NCBI RefSeq assembly: GCF_040954835.1
Contig: NC_090706.1
Location: 29,335,148-29,399,147, forward strand
Length of the DNA stretch: 64,000 nt
Reading direction: 5' to 3'
From: Lepisosteus oculatus
Taxonomy: Eukaryota; Chordata; Actinopteri; Semionotiformes; Lepisosteidae
Shown here: positions 12,040 through 25,337 of the stretch, piece by piece
How the letters are laid out: each line of letters opens with the position of its first letter
How positions within the stretch are numbered: position 1 is the stretch's first letter
Position numbers and translations under genes: made by a program
Notes under the pieces: model-generated
The model's input: the letters and a program-made list of their open reading frames with translations, nothing else
What the model was told of the DNA's origin: nothing
The model's database searches: none

Positions 12040-12310
12040 CAGGAAATCGATGAGCTTGACCCCTCAATTACTCCAGCTCTGCTTAATTAGCGGGAAGGTG
12101 AGCGGTGGTAATTAGCTCCATTGTGTTCCCCCAGGAGGCTGTGCGCACGCGGTGTGCGCGTTGCCATGGAGACCCGCAAGGCGCACCTGCGCCAACATTA
12201 GACCGAGAAACCGAAGCGTTCGGCTCGTGTTTCCTGATTAAACACGGGCTGGGCCCCCAGCGAGAAATGTGTTCCAAATCGTCCGCGAAGGTTACTTCCA
12301 GAAACTTATT
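12040..12310. promoter_or_regulatory. candidate conserved enhancer or promoter element
   Basis: Dense, high-quality motifs: GCTTAATTAGC and GGTAATTAGC (homeodomain-type), CCATTGTG (SOX-type), TGCGCACGCGG (NRF1-like), a near-perfect RFX X-box GTTGCCATGGAGAC (12160-12173) and the E-box palindrome GGCGCACCTGCGCC. CpG density is raised. No exon is attached. Whether it is a promoter or a distal element cannot be decided from sequence alone. Confidence 0.45.
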
Positions 12311-14170
12311 CTTTAAAAACAAAAAATGTCTCCAGCACTAAAGGTGCGGGCTCCAGTCCCAGCCCGGGTCGTGTGACGGGCGGGCGGTGGCTCGGGGCTC
12401 CGCCTAGTGGCGGCTCGCTGTACCGCAGGACTCTGCTCAGGAGCAGGGAGAGGGACAAACTAGGATGTACGAGGAGGCGGGGGTCACAAAGCGAGATTAC
12501 GTACTTAGCCACAGACCTTTGGTAAACATTACTATATATATAAATAGTTGACAAAAGTCTGGCTCTTCGGTTCTGTGAAGCAAGATCGAACTGTGTCCGT
12601 CTCAGTAACTATAGCAACATATCTTCTGTTATGAACCTGCTCCGTGCAGGTTAGTTAACACTGAGCTCCGCTCACAGACCAACCCGCCCCCAGCGAAAAG
12701 TGCACGTCGCGTTTCTTTCGGGATCGCCACGCCCCTCACAGTCCGCTGAGACTTTTCAGTTGAAAGACACCGGTTTCGCGGACGGGTGTTAACGCTGTAA
12801 ATACTACTCATCGCCGCACTGCGTGAACAGAAACTCCGGCTCGGCGCAGACCCGAAGTCCCTTGTGACCAGGTCCAGACCAGTTACTCGGAGCGCTCCAG
12901 TACGGAAACCGTGCGGCGTGCGGTGAGGAACGAGGTGTTTGCACCAAAAGTTCAAACTAAAAAAGTTTTCGGCGCGCGTTCCCAACATTGCCGAACCATG
13001 CAGTAGCGAATATCATCGTAGAGGAATTTCATGAAATAGCAGGTCATATCCTCATATACAATAATATCCACTGGGCATGTAGCTTCCGTTCCCTGTAACT
13101 GTGCACGCTAATCGAAGCTTTTCTCCTGTGGGATTTCCCGATGTAGTAGGTGCTCCTGACTGCATTAAGGCTCCCACAGGGGAAAAAGCATCGATGTACG
13201 GGTGCAGAAGTCATTTCTACTCTAAAAAATATGAATATTGATGACACAAAAGACAATAATTCAGTTGTCAGTCAATTCCATCGAACGACGTTTCTAAACG
13301 TGTGACTGCAGTGGGTGTTAGCTAGTCTAGAAGCTCATCATGCACAGTTTCCATCATCACCATGTTTCCCGAGTATCAGGTGATCTGCGATACAGGGTGA
13401 CACTTCAGCAACAGCTACATGACACTCAGATATTCAGATAGTCCACACTGTAGCTATAAATTTGAGCAAAGGAATTGAACACACACAACCACTGGTCTTA
13501 AGTACAATGTGTTGTGTAGCAATTTGTTCCATTAATCTAGATTTCAGGTCAATGTGGCAGCCTTGTTGTTGAGGATAAAGTTCACTGACTCAGATCTACC
13601 TCGAATTCCCCATACACCCTCCTTTCTGAAATCATTCCTGCGCTCTAATTCCGATGTGTCCGCTGACGGGTTACATAACGCGTCGTTTGAAATCCCGACT
13701 GGAACGCCTGGAGCTCGTACTCGGCACACAACATCCCCTCCAGCTCTCGTGCAACAGGAGACTGGCAGAGAAGAGACATCACATCTAAAGTCAAGCCAAG
13801 ACGGAGCCTGGCAGGCTTGTCATCCTGGCCTGCGCTCGGCTCCGTGCTGTAGCGAGAGGCACGTGGAACGATGTAAAAGCTCTTTAGCACCGACAGCTGG
13901 AGCTTCAAAACATCTGAAAGCAAAGCAAGACTACAGCTGGTTGAGTCACACACCTGCATCTTTACATAAGAGGTACTGGAGCTTTCAGACTTTCCTTTTC
14001 AAGTGCTGAAAGGAGGAACATTAAATGCTATGGAGATATATATATATAGTGAAAAGTTTTGAATTTAAATCCAAGGTAGTTAAAAATGCATAGTGCACTT
14101 GCAAAGCCTCATTTAGAATGTTACAAAAAAAAAAGAAATTACTGCTCTGGATTCAGTCCACAGAAGAACC
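12310..14170. other. intergenic, CpG-rich then ordinary sequence
   Basis: The part to about 13000 keeps moderate CpG. A perfect kappa-B-type palindrome GGGATTTCCC lies at about 13130. The ORFs here (for example 13554-14009) have no recognised domain or codon signal. Confidence 0.4.
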
Positions 14171-14510
14171 AACAGGTACATTCCAGGGCTTCAGCAAATG
14201 TCCTACACTGACAGGGCGAGGGACCTGAATCTCTTTAGTCTTGAACAGAGGAGACTATGAGGAGACCTGGTGCAAGTTGTTCACAGTCCTCAAGGACAGT
14301 CAAACTAGAGGACTCCTTCACAACCAACAGGGAAGCACGAACCAGAGGACACCAGTGGAAACTATAGGGAAGAGCATTTATCACTGAGAACAGGATGTAG
14401 TTCTTTACACAAAGGGTGGTAGGAGAGTGGATCAAGCTGTTGAGGTCAATACCCTGCCTTCCTTCAAGAAAACAGCTGGATGAGATCCTCAGATCATTCA
14501 GCTACTAACG
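14170..14510 (+). mobile_element. degraded non-LTR retrotransposon ORF2 C-terminal fragment
   Basis: Plus-strand conceptual translation with breaks reads LNLFSLEQRRL, then GDLVQVV, and later LQENSWMRS. This is the typical end of CR1/L2/Rex-like ORF2 (family pattern LEQRRLRGDLI ... FKRQLDEIL). There are stops and gaps, so it is not functional. Confidence 0.7.
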
Positions 14511-15299
14511 GACCCAACAGGCCAGATGGACCCAACGACTTCCTCTCATGTGTGTCCTGTCTGAGGTTCTGATGAGTCAGATGGGGCCCGGCTGTTTGTT
14601 TACCCTGTTGGTCCCCATCTGGGGCCCCGGGTCCTGGCGCAGGAGAGGGACAGATCCCTGACCATGGGGGCGAACCGTGTGCAGACTGACTCACTGACCA
14701 CCCTTGGGTGCCGACTGTGGGCACACTTCACCACTGCCATAGAAACAGCAGTCCTCAGGTCTTCAGTGGGGAGGGAAGCTGATCCTACCAGCTTACAAAA
14801 ATCACCACGCTGCTGCCCCCTGCTGGCCACCACAGCCCCTCGCATCATGTGTTTCCTGGTGGAGCAGAGCCCTCTAGTGTTGAAAATTGCACTTTCAGAG
14901 GGCTTGTAGACCAGGTCTCCCTGTCTTAGACCTGGAGACCCTCTTGCTCCATATATTCTTTTTAAATTAATATAATCTAAAAATGATTTTAAACATGTTT
15001 GAAAGCCTGAAAATTGACTGCCAATTTTTCCCTACAGTACGGAAATAATTCCAAGATCCCTGAAAACGGGGTAGAATACTTGGTGCAAAACAGGACTGAA
15101 GAGTAAGCAGGGATCCTGCATCTGCATTTTGACTGTATGAAAAAATATTGGGATTACAGGAGCAATAAGGCAGCTCATCTAGTAACACACAAGCATTCAC
15201 CTTGTAACACACCTGGTGGTCCCTTGAGCTGTGCAAGGCTGGGCATGGGCAGTGCTGAAGCTGGAGACTTCAGACAAGACAAATGAGGTGGCCAGTGCA

Positions 15300-15510
15300 A
15301 TCAGTGACCGTGTATCAGAGCGACACCTACAACAGGAGAGACCTATAAGGCATGCCCTCAGGGGGAGTGACAATGTACCAGACACACCTGAGGCAGCCAT
15401 TGGACACACCCACCAGGGGAGTGGCTATGTAGGAGCCACACCCCCGTGTGGGAGGGGCAATATAAAGAGCACGTCTGTGTGGGAGGGGTGATGTATCAGA
15501 AAGGTCACAT
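15300..15510 (+). repeat. degenerate tandem repeat
   Basis: Imperfect copies of a unit of about 35-40 bp containing GTGTGGGAGGGG and ATGTA. Similar motifs in the opposite orientation occur at 17690-17870 (CGCCCACAGTGGGAGTGAC). Confidence 0.4.
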
Positions 15511-16194
15511 TGACTGGTAGGCGGCACTCACCTCTGGAACAGAGTTTCCTAACTGATACCCCAATGTGGAGAAGTGTTCTTTTTGTGTGAGATGTTAAAC
15601 TGTTTCACCCTCCTTGGGTTTGGAAAGGTGTTTTATCAATAAAAACGTATTATTTTTCCTGACTAATGTGTTATTACAAATCCCTGTAGAGTTGGATCCC
15701 CGTTGTCCTGCCTAATGTCTGGGTCTATACACAGTCTGGTATCCCAAAAAAAATCTCTTTAATTTAGAACAGTGCAGAACAGTCATCCACGTTTGTGCAC
15801 TTCGGTGGGAATGAAATGGGTCTCCTCCTGTGTGTGAAATGTTTGTGTAGGAATGCAGACAAGTATTATTAGCTTCAGCGGGCCATGCTGGTATCAAACG
15901 TGTGACAACAGCGGCCTCTGCTGGTGATAAGCAGCACTGACCACAGTGCTGTCAGACCTTGCTGATCACTGAACTGAGCCCAGGAAAGTCAGCAGTGACT
16001 GGGGAGGGTCAGTGATGTGTGCATTTCTGTCTGCCTGTGGCCTGGTCAGCACCCTCATGACAGGACTGTTACTCCAGGAAATCAAGGTCTTCCCTCTCTT
16101 TGAGCACTCAAAGGTACAGACACATACACATACATGAACATGTGCGCTTACTGTACATGCACATACAGTACACAGGTGTGCACACTGTCATGCT

Positions 16195-16680
16195 CTCCCC
16201 TGCTGGAGCACTGCAGAACAAGCTAGCGTTGCCACAGCAGCTGGCCATGCCTGTACTCACCTGTCAGTCCGTGGCAGCTGCCCTGGAGACATATCAGACA
16301 GGAAGCTTGTTTCACCTGTGGGTGATCACTACCTTCCCCAGCTCAGGTAAAGCAGACTACTTAAGGCCCAACCTTGCCGTGCTCTCGGCTCTATTATAGA
16401 GTTTCGCTCTGATCCACTGGCTCATTCCTAGCTTTGCGAGTCTCTTTGGATTCTCGACCCTGGTTTGTCCCTTGTGTTCAGCTCAGCTACAAGCCCGGAC
16501 TGATTCATTGGACCTTGACTTTCGGATTTTCCTTGCGTTCATTCCTGGCTCAGCTCGTCTACTCAGCCCGTCTGCTGCACCTGCCTGCTGCTTGCCTGCT
16601 CTCCTGGGGTTCCCTCGCCTCCCTGTTGAGCTTCTCTTGACTCTTAGACCCCTACTTGACTCCCAACTTAATCAGCAGCC
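16195..16680. repeat. possible dispersed repeat
   Basis: Wording such as CTCAGGTAAAGCAGACTACTTAAGG, then a C/T-rich stretch with GGACCTTGACTTTCGGATTT, resembles common fish interspersed repeats. Family and ends are unresolved. A CA-rich tract follows (16680-16760). Confidence 0.3.
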
Positions 16681-18059
16681 ATTACACACACAAGCACGTA
16701 CACATACACACGTACACATGCACACACACAAGCACATACAAAGATAGACGTTTGTGCATGCAAGCAGATGGACGAAACACACACATGCCTGCACTGGCGC
16801 TGTGCTGAACCCTCACTCCGCGAGACCCAGCGGTCTCTGGGCTTTGCTACTCCGACGTCACGTTGCAGGAGCCGCCTGGCCCGGGAGCTTTTACTCATGA
16901 CAAGCATCAGCCCCTCGAACGAAGGCTGCTCCCCTCTGCCAGGGCTAAAGACAAGGTGGATCATTGTGGGAGAGGGGTGGGCGGGGCAGTTCCAGGTGAA
17001 TTACCCAGCACACAAGCTCGTGCACCCCCCCCCCACACCCCCCAGTCCCAGCAGTCTTCATCCAATCAGCATCTAGTGAATCACATGCCAGTTTCAGTCA
17101 ATCAATACACAGAAGGTCACCATTAGCAGTCACTCATCTCATTTAACCCTTCCTCTGGAAGAAAATGATCAGCAGTCCAGGATCTCCAATCTGTGCACCA
17201 GTGTCTGAATTACCCATGGAGAATACCCCACTGCCTAAATTACCCCCTTATTCAGGTAAAAATACACCTAAAAGTACAAATGTTAAAAAGTTCAGGTGTA
17301 TAGCTGCGTCAGCATGCGTAGGCTGCAAAGGAACAAGTAATAGGTTTATTCCATGCTGAAATGCTTAATGTTAAAAATGCTTGAAGAATTATTTTAGTAC
17401 TGTACTATTAGTTTGAGGACCTATTTTATTTTTTCGGTAAAAAGCGACATCTTGTGGTCAATTGTGGACACTACAAGAATCAGTCATATTTATGTTTTAA
17501 CCCCCTCAGCTACAGACATTTGTGACATCGGTCAATTCCAACCCTCAGGTCCTCAGGGAATTAACTCCTCCCTCCTCCGAGGCAGAGTCAAAAACACCGA
17601 AGGTCGAGGGGAGTGTTTCAGCTTCTACAAGCACACAGAACTTCCACCTTTCCGCCATCTGCTCACTCTCATCTCCGACTGAACGGGGACCGGCGCTGGA
17701 GGAACAGACACGCCCAGAAAGGACACTTTGTCGGTCCCGCCCACTATGGGTGTGGCCTGAACAAGACACGCCCACGACATGAAAGGCCTATACCACACAC
17801 CCAAACCTGGGAGTGACCTGCAATATCCCCGCCCACAGTGGGAGTGACAGTGCAGCAAACGCCCACACGAGTTTCAGTAATCCCTCGGTTTAACGGATTT
17901 ATATAGGGAAAGCAGTGCGTAATAGACTAAATGTCTATTAAATACGAATTAAAGAACAAAAACACTATTATATGAGAAACAATTCTATACTTTATATATG
18001 CTTTCAGGATCTGCAGTCTTTGTTTTACAATTGCAATCAACACAATGAAAATAAGATTT

Positions 18060-18245
18060 TTAGTCACCTATTGCCAAGAACCAGGCTTTACTGGAACGCT
18101 GGCAGGATACACGATGGATCGGACACCAGTCCATCACAGGGCAGACAGGCACACAAACACACTCACACAGAGCCAATTAACCTACAAGCATGTCTTTGGA
18201 CCGTGGAAGGAATCCCCCACAAACACAGGAAGAACAAACTCACAT
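18060..18245 (-). mobile_element. reversed L2/SINE-type 3' module
   Basis: Contains GGATCGGACACCAGTCCATC, then CACACAGAGCCAATTAACC, then ATGTCTTTGGACCGTGGAAGG. This is the reverse complement of the common fish module ending CAGGGTGTA...GGATAAAGCGGTTAG. Confidence 0.7.
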
Positions 18246-18709
18246 CGGAGGATTACACTACTCCTTCAGCACCGGCTTCGCAGACAAATCCATCCGTAAT
18301 AATGAGCAAAAAACATCTATGGTCACTTATCAGGACTAAAGACAGCTACAACACGCCAGGAAACCACACTGAGTTCACTGGACCACCCAGACGTGGCGTC
18401 TGGCGTTCTCCAATCCAACCCTTATTTATTTTGTGGTGGTGAAGGCGTTCTCAGTTATACACCGTGTAACTGGTTTAGTCACACTTCTGGGAAAAACGAG
18501 CGAACATCGGCAGCGTCACCCGACGGGATCAGGTTTAGGAATGGCGAGAAGAGGAGTGAACCCAAGAACAAAGCTCTCTGGCAGTCAGGCCAAACAAAAA
18601 GGCTGGAATCAACACCCTTCCTCTGACAGCTTCCCTCTGCACACTGACGGGTCACACGTGCAGCCAAAGACCAGAAAACCACATTAAAGGTTCATCAAAA
18701 CACAAAATA

Positions 18710-18715
18710 TTTATT
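18710..18715 (-). terminator. candidate polyadenylation signal of reep2
   Basis: AATAAA on the minus strand is followed within about 10 nt by a GT-rich stretch (ATTTTGTGTTTTGATG), the usual arrangement for cleavage and polyadenylation. If used, the 3' UTR would be about 1.9 kb (20627 down to about 18.7 kb). I found no clearly better AATAAA nearer the stop, but did not exclude variant hexamers. Confidence 0.35.
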
Positions 18716-20627
18716 CTGGAAAAAAAAAAGATTTAAGACGCTTCCACAAATAAAAATGTCAGGTTCTCGTTAAGACCCCTCACGTTTCGACCCCGCCAGT
18801 TGTTCAGAGGCTCAGCTGCAGGCACGTCTGCGCTGGTTCTTCCAAGACGCACTGTAAAGATCACACTGACCCTGTTCCCTAAAGTCGGGATCATCCCAGC
18901 TCTTCCTGGACGATTCTGCCCCTCTCTCGGCGAAGTCGAAACGTCTGCAGGGACGCGGCGCCCAGGCTCCAGTTCTGGGAGAGCGGGGCTCAGTTCTGCC
19001 GGAGGCTACGCTGATGATAAAAGCTGTATGTGATCTGCAGGTGTTCGGATCACAGTACAGCCCGGCCCACAGGCTCAACCTGAGGTGCTTAAAATGTCGG
19101 TTTGGTTCGATCCGTTAGGATCCGCGTTCTCTCTGTGGCTGTGATCGGCACACAGGTGAGCAGGCCTGTTATTAAAACAACTACGTTAATTGTTTAATTG
19201 AGCACTCCGGCTGGAAACCCCAGCTTCTCCAAGATCCCCAATCTGTTTACTAAAATGTGATATCCAGGTTAATATTAACCGCACAAAAGGAAACTGCACG
19301 GATTTGTTTTTTTTACAAAGGTCATGGGACAGGCCCACTCGCCACAGAGCAACACCCCCCCGTCACGTCCCTACTGACAGGGCCAGCAGTGACAGCTGCA
19401 CGGGTTACAGCTTTCAAACCCCCCAAAACACAGGACCCCAACACCGGGGTCCCCCGCCAAGCTTAGTCTGACCCTTGACCTCAGTGCCAATCACAAGCAG
19501 GTAAAAAAAAAAACACAACCGGTTAAATAAATAAATTGCAATCAGAGTGGACTCACTACTGCCCCCTATTGGCCTAAAAGTTAGTTAGTGGCTGCAATAC
19601 ACAGTTTCATATATACCGTATATCCATTCCATTATATACAGTACATATCGCTTAATATACATGTTATATACATTTTATACAGTTCCTATTTGTACATTTA
19701 CAGTACAGAATATATATAGAGCGATTTCTAGAAATTGCATTTCTGCTTACATGACGGATCCACAGACACATCAAAGCCCAGTGAGGATTGATTGTAAAAT
19801 CCTGCTCTCGAAGCAGGCGGTACAGGACCGCAGTTAAGCCTAATGGTACAACAAGCCAAAACCAAAGATAAAAGAAACTTATTTGTGTGGATCCTTCACT
19901 AACACTACAATCCACAGCTCGGACTTCAGACTCATGCTGCCTGTGGATCCCTCGTTTCAGAATAAATACACCAGCTTAAAAATGTCTTCCTTAGCACCCC
20001 AAAACTCTTGTGTGCGTGGGGGCTGTGAGGAATTCGGCACACAAACCTGGGGTCCTGACCCCTGTACTTGTTATCTCCCTCTCCATCTCCACACCGCTCT
20101 TTCCTTGTTCCAGTTTCTCTCTCTATTCCCAAAATATCCCCCCCCCCCACCCCCTCAGGAAAGACAAAACACTGAAGAAATCGAATTAAAAGCCTAACAA
20201 GGCCCGTGGCGCCCTGGGCGCTGTCTCGTCTGGTGCGGCCTGCGTGCAGCCCTGGCACACGCATCTTGCCCTTTCTCAGATGACCACAGAGTGGGGGACA
20301 GCCACACCCCTTGGGACCCCCCTGTCTCTCAGCTGTACAGGTCGTTTTGGGGGTCAAGCATGGCCGCCGCCATCACAGATGGGCACAAACCATAAAACAC
20401 GGAGCTCCGGAGAAAAGCGTTTGAGGAAGCAATACAATGACGATCCCCCCCCCCCAAAAAGGAAAAAGGCGGAAAGCAACTGGGAACTGGGCCGGCTTTG
20501 CCATTAAAACCTGCGTTGGTAACTTAAACGGGGCGTCCTGGGGGCGTCTGAGAGTGCAAGAGTGTGTGCGGGTGAAAGCCAGGCAGACGGACACAGGGGC
20601 AGCGTGGACTGGCAGCAGGGGCTCGGC

Positions 20628-23600
20628 TCACGCAGTCTCTGCGTTGCCGCTGCCTGCGGGCGTGGCCTTCTTCTTCGGCTGCCTCTTCACCGTCTTAGTT
20701 TGCGCCTGAGAGGACACAGATCCAGAGAGGGGGGGGGGAGAGAGAGAAGGAACCAGGGAGGGAGGGAGAGAGAGGAACGCGGTGACAGAGACAGATGAGG
20801 AGAGAGGGAGAGATGGGGCAGAAACAGTAAAAAGGAGAGAGCGAGGAAGAGAGCCGTCAGACAAGAACTGATTGTTCAAGGGTCATTTCTCTCCCTGTCT
20901 GCCTGATTATTCCTGGGCTGATCCCTCAGATCACTGCACTCTGAACTCAAACACCCACTGCATTCCAGCGCTAAACGTATACTCAGACATGCTGGACCAA
21001 ATACAATGCATGAGACAGCATGTGCTTTTACCACAATCACACTGGGCTTCACTGCACTGTGCTGTGATTATACCTTAATCTCACTGGGCTTTACTGCACT
21101 GCCCTGCACTGTGCTTTTACCCTGATCTCACTGGACTTTACTGTACTATACTGTGCTTTTACCCTGATCTCACTGTGCTTTACTGCACTGCACTGTGCTT
21201 TTACCCTGATCTCACTGTACTTTACTGCACTGCGCTTTTACCCTGATCTCACTGTGCTTTACTGCACTGCACTGTGCTTTTACCCTGATCTCACTGGACT
21301 TTACTGCACTATACTGTGCTTTTACCCTGATCTCACTGGGCGTTACTGCGCTGTACTGTGTTTTACTGCAAAGGAGACCCCAGTAGCGTGTCCTGAGGGT
21401 CCCCAGGAACAGGACAGTCAGCCGGGGGTGTCTGGAGTCTCCAGTACCTCAGTCTTCGCGGCAGGTTTCTTGGTTGCTTTGACACTCGCAGTGCGTTTCG
21501 GCGGCCTCTCTGCTGCATCCTCGTCGGACTGCTCTGTCCTGGCATCTGACTGGTCCCCATCGGGCTTGTGGCCGTGCGACTCGTCGGCTGCAGTGGGCGT
21601 GGCGCGGGCTGCGGGAGGGGGCAGGTGAGCGAGCAGCAGCATCCTCCTCTTTCCCTGCCCACTCGTGCCCTTTCCCACTCTCACATCGCAGCTCCGACAC
21701 AGGGAAGGCCAGCTCCCCCTTGCTGTGGTGCAGCTGTACAGCAGCACTGCCCTCAGGAAACACGAGCCACTGGCAGAACGGCAGGGACACGGACGCAGAG
21801 CCAGGCAGCTCCGACACACCGGGGCCAGACAGCGAGGGGTGTCCAGTCTGCCCTCAGTGGGGCACTGTCTCTCCAGAGCCCACACGGTCAGACAGATGTT
21901 TGCTCAACATTCACCTGATGCACAGCTGGCACTCACTGGCCTTGAAACACCCTTCTATTTCTGCTTAATGTAATTAAAAGCTCTCCAGGACTCCTTCAAC
22001 CTGTTTGAGGACTAGGGAAAACATGGATGTGTAATGTATATATTGGATTGCAAAGTGCATCACACACAGGAGGGGACCCACTTCTTCCCCACTGAAGTGC
22101 AAAACCACCTGGGTGACACTGTTCTGCACCTGCAGACCCACGACACACAGATCAGGGGAGGAGAGAGAAACTGTACGAGACCAGAGTGGGGTTCAGCCAG
22201 GACACTGGGGTGACAGCCCCACTCTTACCAGCAGCCCTGGGATCTGTACTGACCGAGCAGTCAGGACCTCGGTTTAATGTCTCACCTGAAGGACAGCATT
22301 CTGGTCTAGAGAGAAAAGCACCACCTACTGGTCCACCAACACCTCCTACAGCAGCAGCCTGCCTGTCCCTGCAGCTCTACTGTCCAGGCCCAGCCTTGCT
22401 GACCAGCTCAGGCTACTGAAATCGAGACTTCAGCTCTTCAGTTGACTGCAAGTTGAACTTAATTTAAGCCACTAGAGACCCCAGGCCAAAAGAAAAAGCG
22501 AACATTCAGGCAGGCCTGAGAATGGCGGCTACACGTCATGCTCAGTAAACCCCCAGAATTCTCTGCTTCCAGGCAGCTTCAGAGAATGAGAAGAGGAAGT
22601 GAGACACACCTCTGTTTATACTCACACCTTCATGTGTTCTGTCTTCACAGATCTCTCCTGTGTCACAGTTTTCACAGGCAGGAACTGTGAAAGGCGCTAT
22701 ACAACCCCGATGTGACGCACGGACCCGATGGCCCGTGCAGCAGCCCTACCTTTGCCCCGGGGGGAGGTGCCCCCCCCTCCCGAGTCGCTGATGGAGTCCA
22801 GCAGGCTGGCTGCAGAGCTGCGCAGACGGGGGTCGGAGCTGTGCAGGTGCAGGTCTTCCTCGTCCCGGATGAGCGTCAGGTCCTGCATGCTGAAGCTGCG
22901 CAGCTTCTCCGACAGCACGCCCTGACCCTGCAGAAGCGAGCGCGCAGCTGCAGACAACGGTACCGACACCACAGCAAGGACAACCACATTCGCCAATTCG
23001 TTACAGGCTACACTGATCCCTGGCCAAGTTTCTTCTTCAGCACTCAGGAGCATGTCGCAACTGCTCGCTCGGCTCTGCTCACTACCCGACTACCTGAAGG
23101 GCTGAGGCTGAGCTCACAGAGTGCACCTGGAGTACAGTACAGCAGGCAGGTGATCCAGGTGCAACACGCACACACATACTGGACCTGTTCATCTCCATGC
23201 TCAAGTGTGTAGGCTGGAGATGTGATGACTGAGGTACTGAAATGTGGCGATGGTTTGGTAAGTGGCTTTAGAAGGGGCTATATCGCCCTCTAGGTACTGG
23301 AGGACTGAAGCACAGGAAATTAGTTGAGAAATACCACATGCCACGACGTAGCTGTACAGTTTGAATGACGACGAACAGGACGATTAACTCAACGAGCGAC
23401 TCGATTGAATGACCTCTGACCTTGGTGGCAGCTGTCACGGCTGCATTAGCGGCCAGGTTCAGTCCCCTCTTTCCGAACCGCATCATGGTCTCGTAGCTCC
23501 GGTCCCGGGCCTGCGTGATGTACTCATCGATCTCCTGGATCGCCAGAGACACAAAGGAAAGCCTGAAACACACAGCCCCTGATACCCCCGTCGCCCCACT

Positions 23601-25251
23601 GCTGAGGCTGTACCACACACCTGGAGAACCTGCACACAGCTGGAGTACAGACTCTTACTGGAGACTCTGTACAGACACACAGCTGGAGTACAGACTCTTA
23701 CTGGAGACTCTGTACAGAGACACACAGCTGGAGTACAGACTCTTCCTGGAGACTCTGTACAGAGACACAGCTGGAGTACAGACTCTTACTGGAGACTCTG
23801 TACAGAGACACAGCTGGAGTACAGACTCTTACTGGAGACTCTGTACAGAGACACACAGCTGGAGTACAGACTCTTACTGGAGACTCTGTACAGACACACA
23901 GCTGGAGTACAGACTCTTCCTGGAGACTCTGTACAGAGACACACAGCTGGAGTACAGACTCTTCCTGGAGACTCTGTACAGAGACACACAGCTGGAGTAC
24001 AGACTCTTCCTGGAGACTCTGTACAGAGACACACAGCTGGAGTACAGACTCTTCCTGGAGACTCTGTACAGAGACACACAGCTGGAGTACAGACTCTTAC
24101 TGGAGACTCTGTATAGAGACACACAGCTGGAGTACAGACTCTTACTGGAGACTCTGTATAGAGACACACAGCTGGAGTACAGACTCTTACTGGAGACTCT
24201 GTACAGAGACACACAGCTGGAGTACAGACTCTTACTGGAGACTCTGTACAGAGACACACAGCTGGAGTACAGACTCTTACTGGAGACTCTGTACAGAGAC
24301 AAAGCTGGAGTACAGACTCTTACTGGAGACTCTGTACAGACACACAGCTGGAGTACAGACTCTTACTGGAGACTCTGTACAGAGACACACAGCTAGAGTA
24401 CAGACTCTTCCTGGAGACTCTGCACAGAGACACACAGCTACAGTACAGACTCTTACTGGAAGCCTAATGAGGCCATTGAAGCTCACTCTACCTTCTCCTT
24501 GTTGGACAGTGTGGGGTGGACAAACTTGCGGTAGAGCACACTGGAGCCCTTGGTGTAGGGAGACAGCAGCCAGATGACAAAGGCGATCTTCAGCTCAAAA
24601 TAAAACGGGAACCTGAGGAGACGACACAGGGATGTCATGAGCCTGGTTTCTTCCAGTATGCAACATGTCAGTTAGACCTATGTTGGTAGCAGTTAGGAGG
24701 TATAGATATTTAATGTATATACTAAGTCTCTTACGCAACCTTAACACAGCATGCAAACAAAATGGCCCATTGTGGCCTTTTGGATGTTGACAGTGGATTG
24801 ATTGATCCCAGGATCTCATCTAGCTCAGACTCCCACAATCTTTGGGTGAGGAAGTGCCTGCTGCTCCCATGAGTCAAAGGCACTTCAGACAGGAACAGCA
24901 GGCAGGCATGTTAGACATAGGTGTGTGATCATGGAGGGGGCTCATATCTTCGCTGACACTGAGAACTATTCTAGTCTCCTCCTGAGTACAATAAAGCAGA
25001 AATATAATAAATATCCTCTTCTTCACAGGTGGGAGTAATCTGGCACTGGAGTCTGGAGACACTTACCAGGACAGAATGATGTCAGTGAGAGTCTCTGCTG
25101 TGGTGAAGAAGGCAAAGACTATCCAGTACATCATCCATTTCACCTGGGGAGCACAGAGACTCACTGAGAGTGAGCACACTGGCACACACACACACACACA
25201 CACAGGCACACACACACACACACAGGCAGACACACACACACACACACACAG

Positions 25252-25337
<86 letters not shown>

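Noticed and set aside
1..20600. egr1 or another syntenic gene in the left part
   Set aside because: I looked for zinc-finger coding sequence and other exons with both splice sites and found none.
22697..23053. 118-codon minus-strand ORF as a separate gene
   Set aside because: Its true coding part (22750-22927) is reep2 exon 6; the rest is intron read-through.
23515..24396. 293-codon plus-strand ORF and 142-157-codon minus-strand ORFs
   Set aside because: All are readings of the 45-bp minisatellite in a reep2 intron.
23637..24475. CRISPR-like array
   Set aside because: Units are contiguous without unique spacers; this is a eukaryotic minisatellite.
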